From Conoideocrella luteorostrata (Eukaryota > Ascomycota > Sordariomycetes > Hypocreales > Clavicipitaceae), in the NCBI GenBank assembly GCA_032433595.1, contig JASWJB010000404.1, forward strand, positions 1 to 33,113: a stretch of 33,113 nt of DNA. The letters are read 5' to 3'. This document shows, one piece after another, positions 20,936 through 32,493 of the stretch. Position 1 is the stretch's first letter. Every line of letters begins with the position of its first letter. The notes under the pieces are model-generated. The model worked only from the letters and a program-made list of their open reading frames with translations. It had not been told where the DNA came from and searched no databases. Both the position numbers and the translations under genes were made by a program.

Positions 20936-21940
20936 GTTTTCTCGACGATAAATTTGTCAGATCAGAAAAGAACTTGATGGGGGGATATGACGAGGTGCAT
21001 GACGGCGGCAGAGCATAATTGATATATACTCTGCCGGTGGCTTTTACTGTGTGCCTCAGGGAAGTCTGTGTTCTTGCGTTTATTCGTCGATTCCGGAACC
21101 ATCACCCCACCAGACTCTCACAAATATTACTGGCCAAATCCTTAACCGTCGCTCCACACAGCAGGCCAAGTTTTTGAGTATCATTCGGGCTGGCCCATGA
21201 ATTAGCCCTGCGAGCCCAAATATGCAAGCCCGCCTCGTTGCAGATCTTTTGTGGACAACACCTCAATTACTCCAGGTGCTATTGGCGAATTCCCGAACCA
21301 TCATCGCCTACCACACGCTCCAGATTATGTCTGGCTGACCATGCATGGCTGGGTTAGGGTGAGCCATCTGGACCGGGGGCGCCAAATGAGCACTTTTTCG
21401 TGATTCCGCATGGACTGTTCATCAAGAGCTTTTCAGCATGAAGATAGAAAATCCCATTGGACGATTCCGGATCCCTCATCAGCGGAAGAGCTCGACTGAC
21501 GCCAAGCCACGCAGAGCTGATAAGACATGGTGCCTGAGCCAGGTATACACGTCACTCGGCTTCTCATCGATGCGAGATCGATATGACATAAAATTTCCGC
21601 CCCTATGCTTTCGCATCCAATGCTATTGGTCAAATCCGGATCCCTCGTCTACAAAGACCTGTCTCACGACTCCTATGCAAGGAAATCAGTTGCCTTGACA
21701 TATGGCAACGCAGGGCTACGTGAAGGCTCGCGGCATGACATCAATCGCGTCCTTCTCAAGAAACTTTAGTAAAGTCAAGCTATTTACAAAACTTATAAAT
21801 ATCTGTCTCTACCCCCCAATTGTGGCCGGTTTATGATGCTACCTCTTCAATATTCAGTACCTCGAATTACCACACTCAATTCTCCCCTTCAGCTTGCAAG
21901 CCCCAGTTATACCAAATCGTACTGTTCCTCAGACGCCACA
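20936..21940. other. Divergent intergenic region, Clr5 gene to small gene
   Basis: About 1 kb without a supported gene lies between two divergent starts. A short degenerate motif (ATTSGNCGATTCCGGAWCCNTCATC-like) appears four times at about 21079, 21279, 21455 and 21620. The 100 bases before 21941 are CT-rich, as expected of a leader for the plus-strand small gene. Confidence 0.55.
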
Positions 21941-22220
21941 ATGCCTGAGAACTCTATCGCCTCCGCAGCCACAGCCCATGGCTGTGCGCCAGAGTAAGTG
22001 GGCTCCTTGACATTGAGTACGCAGAGGATAGATGACAAGGCTGACGCGAAACTATAGCTGCCACCATCCACCTCCCGCATCCAAGGAGGAGCAAGCAAGG
22101 CTCCGACGTGAACGACTCGATCTGATGCTCACTGCAGAGGAACCCAAGGTCATTGTTCTTCAAGCTTCGCAGCCCAGCGAAGCATCCGTCCCACATCAGG
22201 CCAACCACCAAGCAAAGTGA
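21941..22220 (+). CDS. Small spliced hypothetical protein (71 aa)
   Basis: Exon 1 (21941-21993) starts at an ATG in good context (CACAATG). A 64-base intron follows (21994-22057; GTAAGT donor, GCTGACG branch, CTATAG acceptor), and exon 2 is 22058-22220. The splice keeps one open frame of 71 aa with a TGA stop. The product is hydrophilic: an Ala-rich start, a CHHPPPASKEEQARLRRERL segment that is probably helical and charged, and a Gln/Ala/Ser-rich end. It has no signal peptide and no membrane segment. I do not recognise a family. Support rests on the canonical splice signals and conserved phase; expression data would settle it. Confidence 0.6.
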
Positions 22221-24019
22221 TGATATATACACTCTGCATGAGAGGCGGACTTGGCTGAGGCGCAGCGCTGGACCGTTATTACTGGGAGAAAACATTGGTT
22301 GAGTAGCTAGCCACGTCCGTGTGGCTGAGATTTGTAACCGAGGTTCCTTGTGTAGCTGTGTTGTTCGAGATTGAAGGAGTATGCTTGCCGTCCGAGGGGG
22401 TCTATATTAAATCCAAACATTCCCGTTTTTGTTTTGTCTTGCCCATGAAACTTCTGATATATTGATTCTTTTTGATAAGATAATTCCTTTATAATGCCCA
22501 TTCGGGGTCGAGTAGGCCTCTATTCAAGAACTGGTTGATATCAATCTGAAGTGGCGTCTGTAAGATGTACAGGAGCACTACGTATTATGTTGACTAAAAA
22601 GCTTCAGGTTCCACGTGACAATGATGATAACGAGACTGCGCGGAATGGTGCTGCTGTAGGTCCCTATACTCCATAAAACGTGAGAAACGCTGTGGCACGA
22701 GTGCTCTTCATAACCAACGTAGCCATTGAGGCCCTAGAGTGAGCTGAGTCGGATTAAATCAAGTTAGCGGTACGTGTAGCTTGAATCCGAGGAGCTGCAT
22801 CGTTAGCGTGAAGCTCCCTCTCGCACGACACAATATTGCCACCGTTGCTCAAAGTGGAACGCATGGATCGGGGTGTAAGCGGAGCAATTGGTGTCTGTTG
22901 CCTTGGATGAGAAGAGAAAGCGGTCGATAATATGAAGAAATTAGAGTATTGTAATCTACGAGATCTTCACATAGGATTTGGAAGCCGCTCAACACTCTCA
23001 CAAGCAACAAATGTCGAACAGCGCTAGCTGATATAAATACAATCATGCTACCATTATCATTGTTATAGCATTTGGACCGTCACAGAATAAGCCGTGAAAC
23101 CCATAAATGGGCGAGACATGGTGATAGTAAATATTAAATAAGTTTTGTAGTTCTCGAGAGAAGAATCTTATTGAGTTGGTTTCTCTCTGTATTTGTGTCG
23201 CGCCATGCCGCCCAAGTCGTGATCTTCGGAGGTGAAGGATGCAGGATGTAAGTCGCAAAGCAGCTCTTGAGGGAGCACAGAAGAGTGAACGCTGGGCTAT
23301 GCCTAAAATGGATCGAAACGTAGCGCGCGTTACGTTTCGATCCATTTTAGGCATAGTTGGCCCAGCATTCGTCCGAGCTGGTTTAGCAACCACGATTAGT
23401 CACGACTTTCCATGTATCTTGGTCCGCAGCAAGACAGAAACAGACTATGGCTTAAAAAAAGATACACCGTGAGAGTAAAGAATCAAGTACATTATCGCTT
23501 TATATTTCAAAAGAATACCCAGAAGAAACTCAAAAGGGATTCTTGTTTCGGCTCTTACATCGATCGACATGGCCAGTATGGGCCAGTGAGCTGCAATAGC
23601 GGCAACAGCACTAAACCCAAAATGTTTCAGCCGCCACAAGCAGTTGACATAGTCGTCGTGGCTGAATGACCAACGAGGCCGTGCCTGCATCAACCTCACC
23701 AATCATTGTCCGCAACACCCCCCATATTGCGTCGACAGCGAACACTCCAGCCTTCGAATGCAGCATTCCTCCTCAACCAAAAAATTCTTTCATACCAAAG
23801 GCCATTTTTTTGTCAAATGTCATAAATTTTTGCTTCCGGCTTGTTGCTAATCTCCCGATATAACAGCAGCCCGTCACCGGCTTGCCGGTCCGCGTCATCC
23901 CCCCGCTGCTCGACTGCTGTTTCTGTCCACCTCCCTTCTCGAATCTCCAACCCTCGACTTCGATTACGACGGGCAATACACGCTAGACTACTGATCACAG
24001 ACGCCAGGTCTGCAAGATC
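22221..24019. other. 1.8-kb gene-poor region with a perfect inverted repeat
   Basis: No gene is supported. The stretch includes the perfect 26-bp inverted repeat at 23297-23356. Open frames on both strands across it (for example MPKMDRNV on either strand) are by-products of the palindrome. The last 200 bases before 24020 are CT-rich and should be the leader and promoter of the kinase gene. Confidence 0.6.
23291..23366. repeat. Long perfect inverted repeat (26-bp arms, 8-base centre)
   Basis: The arms at 23297-23322 and 23331-23356 are exact reverse complements. They are separated by GCGCGCGT. Outer arms GCTGGGC (23291-23297) and GCCCAGC (23360-23366) extend the symmetry after a small offset of three to four bases. 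It would fold as a strong hairpin and resembles a fold-back element or a transposon-derived palindrome. Confidence 0.92.
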
Positions 24020-27000
24020 ATGACCTCTTACGGGCATCAAGCAGCGCCTCACCCTGGGTCGAGGCATGGACCTCATGGAGGATACGCTCCTCAGGTTATG
24101 CCGGCTCAGGGCGCTCCTGCTGGTACCTTCTCTCCAGGAACCAAGATACAAGTCGGTAGCCATCGAGTTGTGATACAAAAGTACCTCTCGGAAGGGGGCT
24201 TCGCACACGTCTACGTTGTCAAACTCTCCTCGCCTGTCGATGGCAAAGATCTGGCCGTTCTGAAGCGTGTTGCCGTTCCCGACAAAGATTCACTGCGCGG
24301 CATGCGCACCGAGGTCGAGACTATGAAGCGTCTCAAAGGACATCGACCGATTGTGACGTACATCGATTCTCATGCCTCGGAGCTGAGAGGTGGTGGATAT
24401 GAAGTCTTTCTTCTCATGGAATACTGCGATGGAGGCAGCCTGATTGACTTCATGAACACCCGTCTACAACACCGCCTAACCGAGCCGGAGATTCTGCACA
24501 TCTTTGCTGATGTCGCAGAAGGTGTTGCTTGCATGCACTACTTGAAGCCGCCATTGCTGCACCGAGATTTGAAGGTTGAAAACGTCCTGATAGTCAATCG
24601 TGGATCCTCAAAGCGATTCAAGGTGTGCGATTTCGGGTCCACTGCGCCGCCTCGCCCTGCGCCGACCACAGTTGTCGAATGTCGATTGATGGACGAAGAT
24701 GTCCAGAAGCATACCACACTGCAATATCGAGCGCCGGAAATGGTCGATGTATACCGAAAGCAGCCGCTGGACGAGAAGTCAGACATATGGGCACTCGGCG
24801 TGTTCCTGTACAAGCTCTGCTATTACACAACTCCGTTCGAGGATCAGGGTCAATTGGCTATTCTGAACGCTAGTTTCAAGTATCCCAGTCATCCCGCGTT
24901 TTCTGATAAGCTCAAGAAACTGATTGGTATGGGAGTGGTGCAAGAAATTCTGGGGACAACACACTGACAGAACGTAGGGTCCATGTTGCGAGAAAATATG
25001 CAGTCTCGGCCAAATATTTATCAAGTGATCAAAGAAGCGTGTGACATGCAGGGCAGAGAAGTGCCGATTCATGATGTAAGCTTCTGCCACAGTGTGGCAA
25101 TGCAGGGCCGAGTGCGTAACTGACGTGACGATAGATTTACTCTGGCCAGGCGCAAAGAGAATCACACACGATAAGCAAATCATCACCGACAAAGGCACAG
25201 GAACCCAGGCAGGGAGCCATTGTCGGGGCAGTATATGCACCCCCTGCCGAAGAAAAACCAAACCTTCCTGACATAGTACCTATGCGACGAGGGCGCCCTG
25301 CAGCCTCTCCAGGACCTAAAAAGCAGGCACCTTCGGCTAGTAAGGTGACGGACGGCGACCCTTTTGCTGCACTTGATTCAACTAGTTCCCGGAAAGTTGC
25401 CGAAGCGGACGAATTGTCGTCTCGGTTCCCAACTCTAGACCAATTCTCCCTCCTTCATGATAAGGGTGCTAAATTCAATTTCGAGGCATCAGCAGCTTCA
25501 CCTCAGTTTCAAAGCACTCCCACAAACCAGGACCTCGCAGAGCGACTAGCTGATGAGGTGTTTGCCTCGTCACTAGTTGGCTCTGAGCGGCCTACCCCGT
25601 CGCCAAGACCAAATTCCGTCACCCCTACTATGCAACAAGGGCAGCATGACCCTTCCCCCCCAGCTGAAAGACCATTATCTAAGATCCCGTCGGCGCCTGC
25701 AAAAGCAGAGCATACTCAACCCACTCCAACATCGTCTACCGTACGTAATAGTCATGATCTAAAGACAATATCGTCCAAGCCTGGTTCAAAGTATGTTTCG
25801 ACAGGAACAATGACATCCGACTTTTCATCCAAGGCATCACCTCCACGGGCAGATGTGCGACATGGAGAGAGCCTGCCGCAACGTAACTCCTTCAAAGCAA
25901 GCCCAGACGTTCTGCCCATACACGCTCGTCCCCCACATCTTCGAAGGCCATCACTCTCATCACGGCCGTCGTTGGAGGATAATCGTCGCCAGGCACAAGT
26001 AAGCGACCCCGCGCTGGCATCAAACGTGCATAACGTCCGACCACGGCCAGCCAGCACTAGTTTTGAGTCCAGCACACTAGACTTTCTACGAGAGAAAGAG
26101 TTGGCAAGGCCCCAGAAGACTTCCACACCGCCTATGTCACAAACGTCACAAAGACCACAGAATCCGAGATCACAACTCAGGGTTGAGAGCAAGACTTCGC
26201 GAGCGCAAGTTGAGGATGACATGTTGATAGACATTGTTGACTCCGGTTTGATGGCTCAAAGCAAACAAGTAGATCTTAGCAAGAGAATGACGGTGTCTAC
26301 GGCCCCAGTCCCCAAGAAGCTCCCAAAGAGGCTTGGCGACGCAGTCAGTCGATTTGAGGGCGCCTCCCGACAAGACATCACCGACGTCACCCGACCCAAA
26401 CAACCTCAACAAGACGTTACTCCATCGGATCCAGCTCCAGGATACAACTCAAATCCGGCCAGCGATCCGAGCACGAATACCCTCATTGACATTGACGAGG
26501 ACACTAAAACACCAGAAATGAGACGCGAACTCGAACGGCAAAAACTTGAGGAAGAAGAGAAGAGAGTGGCCGCCGCCCAAGCCGAGTACCGAAACCGGAT
26601 CACGTCATCGGGCAAGCCGGTACCTGGACCTAAGAATGTTAGCGGCCCTCCGCGGACGGCAAGCACGATACAGAATCGGATGCAAAGCTTACTTAACGAA
26701 GAACAAAAGCCCACGGTTGTTCATAGAACTGCACAGGGTTATGGCAAATATACCGACGATCCATCTACAGCTCCAACACAAAAAGTATTACCGAGCATAC
26801 CACGCAAACCAATCGGGACGAAGTCAAGGGTAGATGTCCCGTCCAATGGTACAGGGTCAAGTACGTCCACTGCTCCAACTGTGACAAGTTCATATTCGGC
26901 ACCGGTATCTGCGCCAAAGCCTATTGGACCAAAGCCCCCTGCTCCAAAGAAGAAGCCTACCCATCTAAACAGCTTCCCCACGGGAGCTCGACCACCGTCG

Positions 27001-27195
27001 CCTATCAAGCAAGCTTGGAGAGCCCAGCCTGAATATCTTGTCGCCGTGGACCTTCCTGGGCAGCCAGCTTTAGAAATGTCTTCTCAAGAGAAAGCAGATT
27101 ATATTGAAGATTTCACAAAGAGATTTCCCAGTTTAAGTTCTATAGAGACGGACACTCAGGCGAGTCGCGCTAGCGGTGGATCGCGGCAATGGTGA
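24020..27195 (+). CDS. Ark1/Prk1/AAK1-family actin-patch serine/threonine kinase
   Basis: Three exons, 24020-24926, 24978-25075 and 25135-27195, with introns of 51 and 59 bases (CTGAC branch points), give 1021 aa in phase. The kinase domain (about 45-325) has the Gly loop LSEGGFAHVY, the ATP-binding Lys in AVLKR (K82), catalytic HRDLKVEN (D183), DFG (D204) and the APE motif (RAPEM, about 237). The SEGGFA loop and ECRLMDEDVQKHTT activation segment are typical of the NAK/Ark1-Prk1 family. These kinases phosphorylate endocytic coat and actin-patch proteins (Pan1, Sla1 and AP-2 type clients) at the cell cortex. The remaining 690 residues are disordered and rich in Pro, Ser and Lys, with a short coiled coil (about residues 760-785, EMRRELERQKLEEEEKR) and PxxP segments. 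The C-terminal YIEDFTKRFPSLSSIE element also recurs in this family. Nothing is broken. Confidence 0.93.
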
Positions 27196-27520
27196 AGGAG
27201 AGTCAAGCTGCATGTATGTTTGGCATATGATGCATCACGAATAGCATAAGCATTTAAATGGTAGAAAAAAAACACTGCCATGAATTTAAGTCACAACAAG
27301 AAGTACTTTTTTGATCCATGTATTGTGAATGCATCCTTGACTGGAGAGGTTTGGCGGAGCGCAAGTCTACATTTATGGAGCAAAGCGGGGCTACATGAGC
27401 ACCTTATCTTATCAGTACTCCCAAATTTTTTTTCCATCGCAGCGCTAATAGACAACCATCCGATCCAACGCATTAGAAGCACCTACAGAGAAACCGCAAC
27501 GATTTAAATCACCACAAATC
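27196..27520. promoter_or_regulatory. Short intergenic promoter of the MAK11-like gene
   Basis: The 325 bases between the kinase stop and the WD40 start hold no gene. The sequence is AT-rich near the kinase 3' end and includes A-rich tracts that could act in polyadenylation. No specific site can be assigned. Confidence 0.5.
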
Positions 27521-28978
27521 ATGGCCAAAAGAAAGAGACTGGCTGTCAATGGAGGCGAGGCTCTTAGAGAATCCGTATCAGCCAAAAAATCGAAAGCCGA
27601 ATCCGATATCAAGCAAGCAACATCATCCACCACCACTGAGACTGAAACTCTGCAGATTGTTGTCGGGTCCTACGATCACGTTCTTCACGGGCTCACCGCA
27701 AGAATCGAATGTGGCAAGGCTAGGTTTGCTGATACTTTTCTCTTCAATGCGCACAGCTCTGCTGTCCGTTGTGTCGCCGTATCACCGGCCTCCGCCCCCT
27801 CACCGGGCCAGACGCAAAATGTTCTTCTCGCTTCAGGAAGTACCGACGAACGAGTTAATATTTATAATTTGTCTGCCCACCCTCCTAGCATTAAGAACCA
27901 AGATATGCTTGCGAAGGTGGCGCCTCGACCAATCTTGGAGAATCCGAAGAATAAAGAGCTAGGGACCCTGTTGCACCATACCTCGACTATCACAGCACTA
28001 CGGTTCCCTACACGCTCAAAGCTTCTGACAGCTAGTGAAGACTCGACTATCGCTGTGGCACGCACGAGAGATTGGTCCGTATTGAGCACGATCAAGGCGC
28101 CGATTGCGAAACCTCAGGGAAGGCCGAGCGGTGACACCGCTCCCTTTGGAGGTACACCGTCTGGTGTGAATGACTTTGCGATCCACCCGAGTATGAAATT
28201 GATGATTAGTGTGAGCAAAGGCGAGAGATGCATGCGGTTGTGGAATCTTGTCACTGGTAAAAAGGCGGGCGTGTTGAGCTTCAATAAAGACATGCTGCAG
28301 GAGGTTGGGGAGGCAAGACATTCCACCGGTGAGGGACGAAGGGTTATCTGGGGTAACGTGGATGGTGCAGACGAGTTTGCAGTAGGTTTCGACCGCGATG
28401 TTGTTGTTTTTGGAATGGATAGCGTACCGAAATGTCGCATCATGCAGGCCGCGCGCACCAAAGTTCACCAGTTCACTTATATCACTATTGACGCAGAGTC
28501 TGGTCTGTCCCTGTTAGCGGTCACCACTGAGGACGGCCGCATACTCTTCTTTTCCACGCGAACAGAGAATCTCTCACCGCCCGAGGAAATTAAGGGCAAG
28601 ACTGGTACATTATCAGTAGCCAAACTGGTAGGCTTTGTCGGCGGCAAAGCCGAAAGTATAACAGGGAGAATAAAAGACATCTTGGTCATACCGAGCGCAG
28701 CCAAAAAGGAAATATTGTACTTAGTCGGATCGAGCAGCGACGGCAAGGTTCGGCTATGGACAGTGTCAACTAAGTCGCTCGCTAGTGCTCTGTCAAAGGG
28801 AACGGCTGGTGAGAAGTCGATTGGGAAATTATTAGGAGTTTATGAGACGCAAAACCGGATTACGTGTATGGCGGGATATTTGATGATTCCGAAACCAGAC
28901 GGCGCGGAAGAGAGTGAAGAGGAAGAACTGCCTGAGGAGGAAGACGAGGAAGACGAGGAAGACGAGGAAGACGAGTAG
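27521..28978 (+). CDS. mak11: Mak11/PAK1IP1-type WD40 protein, 60S ribosome biogenesis
   Basis: A single exon encodes 485 aa. The basic N-terminus (MAKRKRLAV) is followed by a WD40 propeller starting at about residue 45. Recognisable strands include VVGSYDHVLHG, FADTFLFNAHSSAVRCVAVSP, GTLLHHTSTITALRF, LLTASEDSTIAV, MRLWNLVTGKKAG and LVGSSSDGKVRLWTV. This order of blades matches the Mak11/PAK1-interacting protein 1 family, nucleolar factors needed for pre-60S assembly. The C-terminus is an acidic run of Glu/Asp repeats (about 460-485), encoded by repeated GAAGACGAG units. The ATG is preceded by CAAATC and there is no competing upstream ATG in frame. Length fits the family. Confidence 0.9.
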   Translation: MAKRKRLAVNGGEALRESVSAKKSKAESDIKQATSSTTTETETLQIVVGSYDHVLHGLTARIECGKARFADTFLFNAHSSAVRCVAVSPASAPSPGQTQNVLLASGSTDERVNIYNLSAHPPSIKNQDMLAKVAPRPILENPKNKELGTLLHHTSTITALRFPTRSKLLTASEDSTIAVARTRDWSVLSTIKAPIAKPQGRPSGDTAPFGGTPSGVNDFAIHPSMKLMISVSKGERCMRLWNLVTGKKAGVLSFNKDMLQEVGEARHSTGEGRRVIWGNVDGADEFAVGFDRDVVVFGMDSVPKCRIMQAARTKVHQFTYITIDAESGLSLLAVTTEDGRILFFSTRTENLSPPEEIKGKTGTLSVAKLVGFVGGKAESITGRIKDILVIPSAAKKEILYLVGSSSDGKVRLWTVSTKSLASALSKGTAGEKSIGKLLGVYETQNRITCMAGYLMIPKPDGAEESEEEELPEEEDEEDEEDEEDE

Positions 28979-29929
28979 CGGTCGTGATGTAAGAAAAGAA
29001 GATAGACTAGCCAATCGAAGTGATGCTAAATTTATGCTATGAGCTGAGGAACAAAGGTGCATATTTGTAGGATCGTACATTGTACTAAGAATGTAGATGG
29101 CTACTCCCATGACCGCGTCGCACTATGGGAACAAAACGACCCGACTCAGTTTTCACTTTTTTCTAAGCTCTGTACTGTGCGTTGTATTATAATCCATTCA
29201 AAGTCCGGAACAAACCCAAGCCAAATATTATGTTCTTTCTGCTCAATGTATCATGGCTGCATCGGAAGCGTTAACTGCTCGACTATGACATCAATTTAAA
29301 AACAACCTCCAAGCCCAGGGTAGCCATCGGGACTAGTCAGGTGGTGGGCCACACAATGCGACAACTCGTCGTGCAGGCAAACCGCCCCACCCAGCCCCGC
29401 AATTCGACCCTCACAATTGGTGCGCTGACCAGGATCTGTCGTCGTCACCCCGCGCAACCACGCCAGCGAGTGATGCGAAGATTCAGTTGGGCAGGGAAAG
29501 AGCAAGCTGCCTCCCATGGCAAATCGAGCTATTATTCGTCCTCGGACTGAGTCGCATGTTTCTCCTGCATGCTCTACTGTTTATGGTCTTATCTTGGCAA
29601 CTGCTCACTCAGCATATTCCGTCTTTTTTTGACATTTAACTTACATTCCAAACATATCGTCGAATATTCCGCTTCTTTCGATTTGCATGGCTTTCTTCGG
29701 GTGGAGTACGTCCAAACCAGCGGTGTCGACTTACATCTTTCCCACACCACAACAGTCCGCTCCGATCCCACGAGCTTGGTCCGCATTCCAGTGTTCGACT
29801 ACCCGTGTCGCCGAAACCCTCCTCTGCCGTAACGGCGTGATCCAGATATCGGTCTGATCCGAATACAAAGAAAGGGGACCTTCTACTGAGAAACTCGTTT
29901 GCGGCTCGCTGTGTGCCGTCGCCGCCGTC
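28979..29929. other. Intergenic region and long leader of the b561-like gene
   Basis: About 950 bases without a supported gene. A minus frame at 29296-29517 is open but has no domain or flanking splice evidence. The 3' half is pyrimidine-rich on plus and probably includes the promoter and a long 5' UTR for the gene at 29930. Confidence 0.55.
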
Positions 29930-32493
29930 ATGGCGCCGACCGGAGAACAGTTCTCTGCGCCTGGCTCTGCGAGCTATGGATCCGGTACTATGACTGTTGG
30001 TGATGGAACGTGGGAGTTCTCGAAGAATACGTTCTTGCTGCCGAATCTGCAGGGCACGAATTTTGATACAATGCGATACAATGGTAAGTCAAAGGGTGTT
30101 GTTATTCTTGTCGTTCACGCTGCATTCAACTAATCGACAATTTAGGCATGGGAAATCGCTTCGCCACTCTTCCTCAATATCATCGAATTATATTAGCCCA
30201 CGGAATTATTGGAGCATTGATATTCCTTCTTTTTGTTCCTGTCTCCGTCATGTTGGCTCGGTTCTATTCGCGAGAGCCAGGGTATGCAATTGTATATCAC
30301 GCCCAGCTCCAGGTGTTTTCTGGACTGATGCTGCTCGCCGTCTTTATTCTGGGCTTCTTCGCCGTTGGCCCAGAACGAAATTTGACCAACCCCCATCACG
30401 GAATTGGCGTTGCGATTTTCGTGCTTTTTATACTCCAACTTGTTGGCGGACGCCTGGTGCGCCATATCACCAAGTTACGCTCCCTGCGTATCACCATCCA
30501 CCAATGGTCCGGGAGAGCCATTGCGCTCTTGGGCATCGTCCAAGTTCCTCTGGGACTTACATTGTACGGCTCGCCCAAATACTTGTTCATTCTTTACACG
30601 CTCTGGATGGTCTTTTTGTTCCTTGTCTATTTCATTTTGAGCTATCGGTCTGAGGGCCGTCGTGAATTATACATGGGATCCCGATCCGAGGCGGGCCATA
30701 CTCGTGTCACCGAATCTGAATACTTCTCTCAAGCTCCCAGACATGAGCGCAGTGGTTGGATGAGATGGCTTGGCCCTCTTGCCGCGGGTGCAGGATTATG
30801 GGCCCTACTGCGAGGTAGAAAGAAAGATAAAGACCACGACCGCCGCGATCATAGCCGTACTAGGTCTCGATCTCGATCCTTCATTAGTAGTCGCGGCCCC
30901 GAAGTCTTGCCATCCAGACGTGGTTCAGAGAGTTATATCAGCGAGAAATATTCTGAGCCACCCAGAAAGAGCGGCGGCGGATTTCTGAAGATACTGGGAA
31001 CAGGGGCCGCAGCGATAGGTGCTGGTAAACTAGTTTCTGGATTTATGAATCGCCGAAATAGCCGCCGCGAGGAAGAGTACTCAGCCGTATCTACGGAAAC
31101 GCCTAGACGGCACAGGTCAGGCCGCCGAGATGACACAACATTGAGTGAATTTAGCAGCGACTATACAGACCATCCTCGCAGACCGGACGAGACGCAGACC
31201 TCGTTGTTGCCTCCGTCAGCTAACCCAGCCGGTAGAGACCATCCAATTCGTCCAGTAACTCCTCAGCCGCTTCATTCACGAGGTCGCGAATTTGATGAAT
31301 CCGATTATTCTTCGTATGTGAGCCCTTCACGGCGCCAACAGGATGATCGTCGCGGAGGCGGCCTTGCCAAGGGCATACTGGGAGGGCTAGGGATGGGTTG
31401 GTTTGCTAAAAAGCTCGCAGATAGGCGAGCTAGGAAGGAAGAAGACAGGCTGCATGAAGAGGAGGATATGAGATCTGGACTATCTGGCTCTCGATACACC
31501 GGAGATGGGTACCCATCGCCATCAAGACGAGACTCTCGCAGACCTGCAACAATCAGACGGGCGACTGGACATCCCGGAACAACAGACTTGTCTGAGATGA
31601 CAACTATGACAGAATCCTCCGTGGAAACACGACCGATAGGAAGCTCTTACACCGCTGGCCCTTCAACCCACACCGGTACTGCCCCCCCAGCGGTACCACT
31701 ACCAGTACCCGGACCGAGCAGCCACTCAAGGTCCCGATCGAGGTCGCGAGTGAGGAACGATGTGGTGTCCATGCCTGCGATGCCAGGAGACCCTCATGGA
31801 ATATTGCATTCAGAAGTAGAGTCATACATGTCTTCTGGCTCCAGCCGTCCGCAGCGTCGCAACTCATCGAGGAGAAGACGTGCCGCAGATCGAGCAGCAG
31901 TTGCAGCCGCAGAACGTGCTGGTAATATTGCAGCTTCGGAAAGAGATAGATATGGCTCACCAACGAGCCAGCCTGTCAGCGTGAAAGTAAAGATGCATGA
32001 TGATCGAGATCGAAATGTGACTCTTCGTCGTTTGACAGAAGACGAAGCTAGAGCTGCCCGAGGGCCTAGAAGTCGAGGCGAATCTGAGAGCAGTCTATCG
32101 GGACTCGATTCGCCCAGCCATGGTCGCCGATACAGACGCGACTCAAGCCAAAGGAGAGCAGAGCAATCCGTGGAACGGCAAGTAGAAGAGCAAGACCGGC
32201 TGGCCCCGTTGTCTCCTCCCAACCCAGCCTTTGCAAAGGGAGGGAGGAAGACCAAAGACTCGGCGTATTACTCCGGACAACCAGGGCCATCGGGATCATC
32301 TCCAATGGGCCAAAACACCGTCTCCAGCCTGGGGACTGAGAGTCATGGAACATGGAGCGCTATGAGCGCGTCGCCAAGCGGACCAGGCAAAGGCCCTGAA
32401 TCAGCGGCTGCGGATGACAGAAGACGCCGACGACGACTCGAGCGACGAGGTGCTGGTAGCACACGACCATCCGAGTCGGACATGTTTGATTAG
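29930..32493 (+). CDS. Cytochrome b561-like membrane protein with long Ser/Arg-rich tail
   Basis: Exon 1 (29930-30083) and exon 2 (30146-32493) are joined across a 62-base intron (GTAAGT donor, TCGACAA branch, TTTAG acceptor), giving 833 aa. After about 60 cytosolic residues come five hydrophobic helices (about 66-90, 104-126, 136-153, 173-192 and 195-217). Four carry or adjoin His in the b561 pattern: AHG (H70), YHAQ (H103), NPHHGIG (H135/H136) and HQWSGR (H171). These could bind two haems and move electrons across a membrane. The remaining 600 residues are disordered, rich in Ser, Arg, Pro and Asp, with short Gly-rich patches (GGGFLKILGTGAAAIGAG, GGGLAKGILGGLG). These patches could associate with membrane; that is inference. 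No dehydrogenase or DOMON domain is visible. Redox function is inferred from the His pattern. Confidence 0.85.

Noticed and set aside
23043..23472. MPKMDRNV-type peptides on both strands
   Set aside because: The identical start on both strands is produced by the perfect palindrome at 23297-23356 and is not evidence of a duplicated gene.
29296..29517. Minus-strand frame upstream of the b561-like gene
   Set aside because: It is short and has no domain or splice support. It is most likely part of the promoter or leader region.
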